A stretch of DNA of 11,187 bases from NCBI GenBank assembly GCA_002495185.1, contig DAEB01000036.1:1-11187 (forward strand), in the 5' to 3' direction. Shown piece by piece: positions 5,620-11,187 of this stretch. The notes under the pieces are model-generated. The model saw nothing but the letters and a program-made list of their open reading frames with translations, was not told the origin of the DNA and did not search any database. Every line of letters starts with the position of its first letter. Positions within the stretch are counted from its first letter, which is position 1. The position numbers and the translations under genes are program-made. Origin of the DNA: Thermoplasmata archaeon UBA184 (GTDB lineage: Archaea > Thermoplasmatota > Thermoplasmata > Lutacidiplasmatales > UBA184).

Positions 5620-7455
5620 ATGGAAACCCCGAGTGAGGGGCTTATTCTTTCGGCCCCGGTCCGGCGACCGATGGGATCCGGGGCGAATCCGGCGTCGGTC
5701 GCCCCGAGCGCGAAGGAGCGGCCCGCCAATTTCGTACCGCGACTGAAGCCAGGGGAGGCGAAACCGAAGGATCGCGCCACGTTGCTCAAGGAGGCGGCTC
5801 GTCTCGAACAGTTGCTGATTCGACGAAGCATCGTTCCCGAGAAGATTCTGATCCAGGGCGAGCTCGGGTACATGCGCGAGCAAATCCTCGCGGACCGCCG
5901 TAAGGTCAATGTCACCTATCCGGTGAACCCGCCGTACGCATTCGTTCGAGTCTATTTCGACTCGAACGAGGGGGAACTCCAATACAAGGCGATCGAGCCC
6001 ACCCTGACGCCTCCGGAGAAGGAGCGGCTCGAGGAGGTCCGCCAACGGATGGAGTCGATGATGGGTCACGAGGAGATCCCCATCACCGAAGGGCAGTCAT
6101 TGGAGGACTCCCCCGCCCTGAGAGAGTACCTGAAGAAGCGGTTCCTCACCGCGCTCGACCTATACGACATCCAGATCCCGGAGCGCCGTCAGCCCGTGCT
6201 GTTCTACTTTGTTCAGCGGGAATTCCTGGGACTCGGGCGAGTCGACGCTCTCCTCCGGGACCCGTTCCTCGAAGACATCAGCTGCCTCGGCCCGGGAACG
6301 CCGCTCTACGTCTTCCATCGTGTCTGCGGCTCGATGCGCACGAACGTGATGTACGACGGCGAGATGGAACTGAACAAGTACATCTTCCGGCTCGCGCAGA
6401 TTGCCGGCAAGCACATCTCAATCTACCAACCGATTCTGGATGCCACGCTCCAGGACGGGAGCCGGATCAACCTCACGCTGGGGACCGAGGTCACGCGGAA
6501 AGGGTCCACCTTCAGCATCCGCAAGTTCTCCCAGGACCCGGTATCTCCCATCGACCTCTTGCGCTTCGGGTCGGTGTCGTCCTTCGAGCTCGCCTACTTC
6601 TGGTCGCTCATCGAGAACCACCGGTCGATTCTCATCTCGGGTGGGACCGCCGCGGGGAAGACTACGTTCCTCAACGCGATTTGCATGTTCATCCGGCCGG
6701 AGGACAAGATCGTCTCGATCGAGGACACTCCCGAGATTCAGATCGACCACCAGAACTGGATCCAGTCCGTGGCTCGGACCGGCTACGGCGTGTCCGGTAT
6801 CTCCGGCTCGGCATCCGGGGTTTCGGGGGTTTCCGGCGTGACGGGTCCCCACTCAAAGCAGGCGGGAAGCGTGACGTTGTTCGACCTTCTCGTCACGGCG
6901 CTTCGCCAGAGACCTGAATACGTCATCGTCGGCGAGGTCCGGGGAACGGAGTCGTTCACGCTCTTCCAGGCGATTTCCGTCGGACACGCTTCGATGTCTA
7001 CGATTCACGCAGGGTCGATCGGGGAGCTCCTCCACCGGGTGGAGAACGAACCGATGAACATCCCCCGCGTCCTCTTCCAAGCCCTGGACGTTGTCGCCTT
7101 CCCGGCGCAAATCGTGGTCAACAACTCTCGAGCGAGGAGGATCACTAACGTCACGGAGATCCTCGAGGTCGACCCGCGAACGAACGAGCTATTGACGAAC
7201 GAGGTGTTCCGGTGGGAGCCCGAACCGGACACGTTCACGTATCTCGGGCGAAGTTTCGTTCTCGAGCATATCTCGGAGCGGACCGGGAAGAGCCTGGACG
7301 ACCTCACCAGGGAGGTGCACCGGAAGCAGCGGTATCTCGACCTGATGAACCACCTCAAGATGACCTACTTCAAAGACGTGAGCGGGGCGATCGCTGCCTA
7401 CTACGTGGACCCGGCCGAGGCAACGCGAGACCTGGAGCAGCGAGCGGCGCGATAG
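5620..7455 (+). CDS. Archaeal type II/IV secretion (pilus assembly) ATPase, FlaI/GspE-VirB11 family
   Basis: A 611-residue cytoplasmic motor ATPase that powers assembly of pilin-like subunits with its T2SSF membrane partners. Residues 1-60 are Pro/Ala-rich and probably flexible. The N-terminal domain (about 60-320) has family segments such as 'YKAIEPTLTPPEKE' and 'QDGSRINLTLGTEVTRKGSTF'. The motor domain shows Walker A G341-GTAAGKT-T349, Asp box 'IEDTPEI' (E368, D369), Walker B 'YVIVGEVRG' (E439) and His box H456/H463 ('GHASMSTIHAG'). All catalytic motifs are intact. Odd: residues 391-409, between the Asp box and Walker B, are a Gly/Ser/Val repeat not usual at this point in the family. The length is slightly above FlaI (about 550). 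The start is ATG 5620; M18 is an alternative. It is the first gene of an operon, 6 bases before the next start. It could serve an adhesive pilus, a bindosome-like system or an archaellum-like filament; no archaellin or flaG/F genes favour the last. Confidence 0.92.
   Translation: METPSEGLILSAPVRRPMGSGANPASVAPSAKERPANFVPRLKPGEAKPKDRATLLKEAARLEQLLIRRSIVPEKILIQGELGYMREQILADRRKVNVTYPVNPPYAFVRVYFDSNEGELQYKAIEPTLTPPEKERLEEVRQRMESMMGHEEIPITEGQSLEDSPALREYLKKRFLTALDLYDIQIPERRQPVLFYFVQREFLGLGRVDALLRDPFLEDISCLGPGTPLYVFHRVCGSMRTNVMYDGEMELNKYIFRLAQIAGKHISIYQPILDATLQDGSRINLTLGTEVTRKGSTFSIRKFSQDPVSPIDLLRFGSVSSFELAYFWSLIENHRSILISGGTAAGKTTFLNAICMFIRPEDKIVSIEDTPEIQIDHQNWIQSVARTGYGVSGISGSASGVSGVSGVTGPHSKQAGSVTLFDLLVTALRQRPEYVIVGEVRGTESFTLFQAISVGHASMSTIHAGSIGELLHRVENEPMNIPRVLFQALDVVAFPAQIVVNNSRARRITNVTEILEVDPRTNELLTNEVFRWEPEPDTFTYLGRSFVLEHISERTGKSLDDLTREVHRKQRYLDLMNHLKMTYFKDVSGAIAAYYVDPAEATRDLEQRAAR
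6790..6846 (+). repeat. In-frame Gly-Ser-Val repeat insertion in the pilus ATPase
   Basis: Nineteen residues (391-409) made almost wholly of Val/Ile/Ala-Ser-Gly steps (VSG ISG SASG VSG VSG VTG) are encoded by near-repeats of a 9-base unit of the form gtn-tcn-ggn. The third codon positions vary (tcc/tcg, ggt/ggc/ggg), so the protein repeat is not a very recent duplication. The stretch replaces a short linker between the arginine-containing 'SVARTGYG' segment and the 'SVTLFDLLVTALRQRPE' helix. Confidence 0.75.
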
Positions 7456-7461
7456 GGTGTT

Positions 7462-8424
7462 ATGTTCCCATCCGCCGACGCGACCCGAGAGGTTTCGGAG
7501 TCAGAGTCATCCGAGCCGTCTTCCAAGTCATCTCCTCCTCCCTCGGACCAACTAGTCTCTCGATACCGGACGTTCTGTTACCACGTTCTCGGCGAACGGC
7601 TGGACCGAGGCGAGCCGAACGAGATTCTGGCAGACCGGTTGAAACAGGCGGGAATCAACGCGACGCCGGGGATGCACCGGAGCGTAGAGATTCTGACGAC
7701 GGTCTTCTCGGTCGTGGCAGCGTTCGCAGTCGGCCTGGTGGTGTTCCGTCTCTTCATCCACATTCCCGACTGGTACGCCTACCTCGCCCTTCTGGTGGGA
7801 ATCACCTTTGCCGCCGTGCTCCTTGGGTTTCGCTTCCTGCTGAGTACGCGGATCGCGAACCGTAAGGACCGCCTGGACCGAGAGCTACCGTTCACCCTGA
7901 GTGAGCTATCGGTCCTCGCGAGCACCGGCACCTCGCCCATCCGGCTGATGCGGCGAATGGCCCAACGCGACCACGACCCCGCGATGACCGCCGAATTCCA
8001 GAAGATCGTCTACAAGACCGACGTCCAGGGAAAGGATCTCATCACGGCGCTCGCCGAGACCGCGAAGGAGTCCCCGTCGACGTCGGTGCGGGAATCGTTC
8101 TGGGACCTTGCCAACATGATCCACCAGGGCGGCAACCTGGACGAGTACCTTCGGAACAAGTCGGACGACGTGATGAAGCTGAAGCGACTCATCCAGAAGG
8201 AGTTCATCGAGCGCCTCTCGACGTTCCTCGACATGTACGTGAGCCTCGTCCTGGTGGGAGTTCTCATGATCGCGGTGGGCGCGTTCCTGATCAACGCCCT
8301 CGGCAGCACCGCGGCAGGCCTCGATGCCAACGAGCTCCTTCTCCTGCTGACGTTTGGCCTCGTCCCGGTCGCCGTCGTGATGACGATTGTCCTGATTTCC
8401 ATCGCGTACTCGAAGGCAGAGTGA
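7462..8424 (+). CDS. T2SSF (TadC/FlaJ-like) pilus assembly membrane protein 1
   Basis: A 320-residue integral membrane platform protein. Residues 1-30 are Ser/Glu/Pro-rich. Predicted helices lie at about 77-98, 104-126, 257-279 and 290-315. The cytoplasmic T2SSF domain (about 138-255) shows the family pattern 'RELPFTLSELSVLASTGTSPIRLM', then 'DVQGKDLITALAETAKESPS' and 'FWDLANMIHQGGNLDEYL', where the Gly-Gly-Asn turn after a helix is typical. This domain contacts the motor ATPase encoded just upstream. The ATG follows the ATPase stop by 6 bases, with GGTG at 7456-7459 as a closely spaced ribosome site. The stop overlaps the next start (GTGA at 8421-8424), so the three genes are almost certainly one transcript. 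This half-length T2SSF protein plus the next gene would together match the two-domain FlaJ of archaella or the TadB/TadC pair. Confidence 0.9.
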   Translation: MFPSADATREVSESESSEPSSKSSPPPSDQLVSRYRTFCYHVLGERLDRGEPNEILADRLKQAGINATPGMHRSVEILTTVFSVVAAFAVGLVVFRLFIHIPDWYAYLALLVGITFAAVLLGFRFLLSTRIANRKDRLDRELPFTLSELSVLASTGTSPIRLMRRMAQRDHDPAMTAEFQKIVYKTDVQGKDLITALAETAKESPSTSVRESFWDLANMIHQGGNLDEYLRNKSDDVMKLKRLIQKEFIERLSTFLDMYVSLVLVGVLMIAVGAFLINALGSTAAGLDANELLLLLTFGLVPVAVVMTIVLISIAYSKAE

Positions 8425-9857
8425 GGGTCGTGCGGCGCCTTCTTCTGGGTCTTCTCGTGATTGCGCTGGCTGCCGTCGGCGTGCTCGCCCCCCTCTCCGA
8501 CGCGGCATCATCGCAACCTTCCTCGGGACCGCTCAGTATCGTTGACCTGAGTCCATCTCCCAACGCGACGGCGACGAGCCAGACCGCGACCATCAGCGCT
8601 CAGTTCCAGGACTCAGCCGGGACGGTCGACCCATCGACCGTCCTCTTGTTCGTGAATCACGAGAACGTGACCGGCGTGGAGAGCCTCTCCGTCACCTCGC
8701 AGAAACTCACCTACGTGCCTGCTTCGATCCTCCCGCTTCGGGAGGGGAACAACACGGTCACCATCGACGCCTCGGATGACTCCGGGAACTCGGCGACCGT
8801 GACGTGGAATTTCACGGTCAATACGAACCTGAGCGTCGGCCCGACGGTCTTCTCCACGGTCAAACCGACCACGATCTTGCTCTACATCGGCGTCACGGCG
8901 GCCCTAGCGGGGGCCGCCGTCGGTGGATACATCCTGTTCCTGAAGCAGACCACCCGCTTCACGTTCCGTCGGTACTTCGCCACACATCCGGTCAAGACCA
9001 CCTATCTGGTCCTGTATCTCCCGTTGGTCATCGCCTTCCTGATCGTGCTGGTCGGACTCGACTACGTCTACAATACGCCCGGCCTTCCCGCTCAGGCTCC
9101 CGATTGGGTGATTATTCTGGGGATCTTTGTGGCGCTCACTCCCATCGGAGTGGACTCCCGGCACGAGATGAACCGAACCCGCGCGTACGAACGCGCTTTT
9201 GCTCAGTTCCTGTTCGAGATGGCCGACGCGATGCGGGGAGGCATCGACCCCGCCAAGGCGATCGTCGAGCTCTCGAAAACCCACACCAACATCCTCGCGC
9301 GGCCCTTGCGAGTCGCGGCCGATGGGATTCGCCTGGGCCGTCCCTTCGAGACCGTGCTTCGGGAGATGGCCCAACCCATGAACAGCAGTCTCATCACGCG
9401 ATACGCCGGCCTGATTGCCGACGCGACCAACGTGGGCGGCGAGACGGCGACGGTCGTCTACCGCGCGGCGAAGGACATGGACGACTTCGTGAAGATCGAG
9501 GACGAACGCGAGAAGCAGCTGATGCTACCGGTGGCCGTTGTCTACATCGCCTTCGCCGTCCTGATGGCGGTACTGTTCGCCCTGATCTACATCTCGCCAT
9601 CCCTGGGCACGCTGAACATCAATTTCCTCGGAACCAACCCGCTCGCGAAGTCGGGAACCGGCGCTCCCACGGCCGTTCCCCATCTGAGCTACGCCACGCT
9701 CAAAGAGCGGTTCTTCGACCTGATGCTCATCAATGCTCTCGGTACGGGAGCGATCATCGGGGCCTTCACCGAGGGCCAGGCGCGATATGGTATCCTTCAC
9801 TCCCTAGGCCTGGTCGCAGCGACGGCCATCGCATTTGCCATCGTCTTTCCCGGCTAG
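8421..9857 (+). CDS. T2SSF (TadC/FlaJ-like) pilus assembly membrane protein 2 with extracellular Ig-like domain
   Basis: A 478-residue membrane protein with an unusual N-terminal addition. Residues 1-28 are a Sec-type signal peptide (basic start, LLLGLLVIALAAVGVLAPL, then DAAS). Residues 32-135 form an all-beta outer domain: 'TATISAQFQDSAGTVDPSTV', 'LREGNNTVTIDASDDSGNSA', 'TVTWNFTV', which is the strand grammar of Ig-like/cadherin-like folds. Helices follow at about 150-174, 193-217 and 228-245. The cytoplasmic T2SSF domain (about 252-366) has 'FAQFLFEMADAMRGGIDPAKAI' split over 260-281, 'ILARPLRVAADGIRLGRPFE' and the 'ATNVGGETATVVY' turn. C-terminal helices lie near 369-391, 435-450 and 458-477. 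The start is GTG 8421, overlapping the previous stop; GTG 8430 is an alternative. It partners the preceding T2SSF protein and ATPase. The fused outer domain could gate or cap the filament base (inference). Confidence 0.88.
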   Translation: MRVVRRLLLGLLVIALAAVGVLAPLSDAASSQPSSGPLSIVDLSPSPNATATSQTATISAQFQDSAGTVDPSTVLLFVNHENVTGVESLSVTSQKLTYVPASILPLREGNNTVTIDASDDSGNSATVTWNFTVNTNLSVGPTVFSTVKPTTILLYIGVTAALAGAAVGGYILFLKQTTRFTFRRYFATHPVKTTYLVLYLPLVIAFLIVLVGLDYVYNTPGLPAQAPDWVIILGIFVALTPIGVDSRHEMNRTRAYERAFAQFLFEMADAMRGGIDPAKAIVELSKTHTNILARPLRVAADGIRLGRPFETVLREMAQPMNSSLITRYAGLIADATNVGGETATVVYRAAKDMDDFVKIEDEREKQLMLPVAVVYIAFAVLMAVLFALIYISPSLGTLNINFLGTNPLAKSGTGAPTAVPHLSYATLKERFFDLMLINALGTGAIIGAFTEGQARYGILHSLGLVAATAIAFAIVFPG

Positions 9858-9868
9858 ACCTCGTCGGA

Positions 9869-10699
9869 CTATGGACCCCCGGTGGCAACCAAGCGGGCCG
9901 TCCCCAGCAAACCGTCGCTGTTGGTGACTGTCAGATTGACCCAATAATGCACCCCGGTGGCGAATGCCGGGGAAACCTCCGCCTCCTCGCCCACGAAGTA
10001 GGCCGGGACTCCCGGCAACGCGAACGACACGACGCTCCAGTTCCAGTCGACGATGGACGCGTTTCCGCCGGGTTGGAACGACTCTGACCCATCCAAGAGG
10101 GTCGCCCAGTTCGAAGGAGATAGGGTCAAGTTGGTGACGACGGAAAGGGCAACAGGGGGGAGGAAGACCCTGCTAAAATCGTTCTGCAACACTGTGTAGA
10201 CATCGAACTTAAGATACTCGTTCGGAAGAGGTGGTGTGCTAAGAAACGAATCGTTTCCGAGGCTGGTGTTCGTGGAGACGAAGATCTCCTGCTCCGGCGC
10301 CAGCGACAAGCTCGCACCAAGTGTGGTCTCCTGCCACGTGTGGTTTGCGAGATTCTCCCACCAGAAGGACTTGAGTGGCACGTTATCGATCGAGACGCCG
10401 AGGACCGTGGAGGGGTTGATGTACTCGCTCGCCAGGGTGAAGTTGATGTTCTCGAAGGCGGTCCGTGACTTGTTGAGCGCTGTGATCAGTCCGAGGACTT
10501 TCAAGGACTCCAAGCTCTGGTCGTGAGTGAAGGCCTGCTCCGTTTGCAGTTGTTGCTGGTAGGTCGCGACGAACGCTGCGAGGAGGGTCGCGGCAGTCAC
10601 CACGATGACCACGAGCATGAGCGTTCCGACGATCTCCGAGAGACCGCGTTCGCTCCGCCGAAAGCGACGCATCGCGTCGCGATTTCCTCCGTCGGTCAT
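9869..10699 (-). CDS. Archaeal type IV pilin-like protein with PKD-like C-terminal domain
   Basis: A 276-residue surface protein. A basic N-terminus leads to 'RSERGLSEIVGTLMLVVIVV', a classic class III signal, with predicted cleavage after G19. The hydrophobic helix at about 20-47 would form the filament core. Residues 48-66 (QQQLQTEQ...) are a polar helix extension. The outer region has nine N-X-S/T sequons (N76, 86, 119, 144, 149, 190, 213, 220, 255), so it may be heavily N-glycosylated. Residues about 200-268 look like a PKD domain: 'LDGSESFQPGG', 'IVDWNWSV', then 'YWVNLTVTNSDGL'. It is larger than most major pilins (100-200), which suggests a minor, tip or adhesive pilin. The start is ATG 10699, with a TATA-like box 24 bases upstream; ATG 10672 is an alternative that would leave a short leader peptide. 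It converges with the T2SSF gene, with only 11 bases between stops. Confidence 0.85.
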   Translation of the reverse strand: MTDGGNRDAMRRFRRSERGLSEIVGTLMLVVIVVTAATLLAAFVATYQQQLQTEQAFTHDQSLESLKVLGLITALNKSRTAFENINFTLASEYINPSTVLGVSIDNVPLKSFWWENLANHTWQETTLGASLSLAPEQEIFVSTNTSLGNDSFLSTPPLPNEYLKFDVYTVLQNDFSRVFLPPVALSVVTNLTLSPSNWATLLDGSESFQPGGNASIVDWNWSVVSFALPGVPAYFVGEEAEVSPAFATGVHYWVNLTVTNSDGLLGTARLVATGGP

Positions 10700-10798
10700 A
10701 GGAGTCCCTTACGTAGTCTGTATAGAGCCACGGTTTCCTCGTAACGGGACGTACATTTCCTCTTGCATCGTTAAAGCTCGAGAGGCCATCGCGACGAT
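10700..10798. promoter_or_regulatory. Divergent promoter pair between pilin and RAD55-like gene
   Basis: Two outward promoters fit in 99 bases. Leftward, the complement of 'tgtatagag' (10719-10727) is a TATA box centred about 24 bases from the pilin ATG. Rightward, 'gttaaag' (10770-10776) is centred about 26 bases from the GTG at 10799. Both spacings predict leaderless mRNAs, and neither start has a clear Shine-Dalgarno sequence. Confidence 0.55.
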
Positions 10799-11187
10799 GT
10801 GAGCCTTCCAGTCGAGGTCCCGGGTCTCGACACCCTCATTTCGAGCGTCGCGGACGGCACAATCATCATCGTCGAGGGCGGCGCCGACCTCGCGAAGAGC
10901 TTCTTCGTCCGCCGTCTGTGTCGGACGGCCCTCCACGCCGGTCGTCCTGTGGCGTTCGTGACCTCACGGGACGCCCGCGAACTTCGGGAGAGCTTCTCTC
11001 GGGAGAACGGGGAATACACCGGAGCCCTCGGCGGGATTCAGGTCGTCGAGCGAGATTCGGTGGACAGCCTGAGCGAGTACATGCCCCCCGGGGGCATGCT
11101 CGCCGTCGACTCGTTTTCGTTCCTGACCCTGGGTCTCGCTCCCACCGACCTGGCGCGCATGCTCCGGGACCTCCACCGTGTCGCCCG
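10799..11187 (+). CDS. RecA-fold RAD55/FlaH-like protein with degenerate P-loop (partial, 3' end missing)
   Basis: The frame is open from GTG 10799 to the right edge (129 codons), with a stop codon just upstream at 10772. The fold order is that of KaiC/RAD55/FlaH proteins: 'VPGLDTLISSVADGTIIIVEG' split over 7-27, a P-loop-like 'GGADLAKSFFVRRL', the strand 'PVAFVTSR' (50-57), and a Walker B-like strand 'GGMLAVDSFSFL' with D104, followed by a helix 'PTDLARMLRDLHRVA'. The P-loop is G27-x4-A32-K33-S34, with alanine where glycine normally precedes the lysine, so ATP binding may be weakened. FlaH, which sits on the FlaI motor, binds ATP but hydrolyses it poorly or not at all; a similar docking or regulatory role with the ATPase at 5620 is possible. 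A stand-alone RAD55-like regulator is the alternative. The right end lies outside the window. Confidence 0.72.
   Translation, partial: MSLPVEVPGLDTLISSVADGTIIIVEGGADLAKSFFVRRLCRTALHAGRPVAFVTSRDARELRESFSRENGEYTGALGGIQVVERDSVDSLSEYMPPGGMLAVDSFSFLTLGLAPTDLARMLRDLHRVA

Noticed and set aside
4706..5746. Long plus-strand open frame (346 codons) covering the pstS-like gene, its promoter and the ATPase start
   Set aside because: It is antisense to a convincing PstS coding sequence and runs through a divergent promoter region; its composition is Arg/Gly-rich and shadow-like.
5620..9857. Reading the operon as a canonical archaellum cluster
   Set aside because: No archaellin, FlaF/FlaG or single two-domain FlaJ is present. 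Two separate T2SSF proteins and a pilin-headed solute-binding protein fit a pilus or bindosome-like system better.
11080..11098. Near-perfect palindrome CATGCCCCC-C-GGGGGCATG
   Set aside because: It falls inside the RAD55-like coding sequence at Met-Pro-Pro-Gly-Gly-Met. A one-base loop is sterically poor, and codon use alone explains it.
1..11187. CRISPR arrays, tRNA or rRNA genes, insertion sequences
   Set aside because: No regularly spaced direct repeats, no cloverleaf-like or rRNA-like segment, and no transposase motif or terminal inverted repeat with target duplication was seen on reading both strands.

Overview
The window reads as a piece of a GC-rich archaeal chromosome. The evidence is two proteins with class III (archaellin/pilin type) signal peptides, a FlaI/GspE-type archaeal secretion ATPase with two separate T2SSF membrane proteins, a RAD55/FlaH-like RecA-fold protein, and AT-rich TATA-like boxes about 22-26 bases upstream of several start codons, as expected for leaderless or short-leader archaeal genes. 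A Thermoplasmatota lineage would fit the protein styles, but this is an impression and not proven here.

Left part (1-3776): the 5' end of an aldehyde dehydrogenase gene (methylmalonate-semialdehyde dehydrogenase type) runs off the left edge on the minus strand. It diverges from a class III PLP aminotransferase close to glutamate-1-semialdehyde aminomutase. The pair could serve beta-amino-acid or amino-acid catabolism. Three small genes follow: a one-helix exported protein of unknown function (+), an SRPBCC/START-fold protein (-), and a two-helix membrane protein of unknown function (+). A strong 11-bp hairpin lies in the convergent gap that follows.

Right part (3992-11187): this looks like one functional island for building a cell-surface filament or surface complex. 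A PstS-like phosphate-binding protein carries an archaeal pilin-type N-terminus (-). Divergent from it is a three-gene operon (+): secretion/pilus ATPase, four-helix T2SSF protein, and a larger T2SSF protein with a signal peptide and an extracellular Ig-like domain. Convergent with the operon is a pilin-like protein with a PKD-like C-terminus and nine N-glycosylation sequons (-). Divergent from that pilin is the start of a RAD55/FlaH-like protein with a degenerate P-loop (+), cut by the right edge.

Main interpretation (inference): the island encodes a type IV pilus-like machine whose substrates include a solute-binding protein. This resembles the Sulfolobus 'bindosome', in which sugar-binding proteins with class III signal peptides are processed and assembled by a dedicated ATPase/membrane-protein pair. 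Here the ligand would be phosphate. No prepilin peptidase and no PstC/A/B transporter genes are visible in the window.
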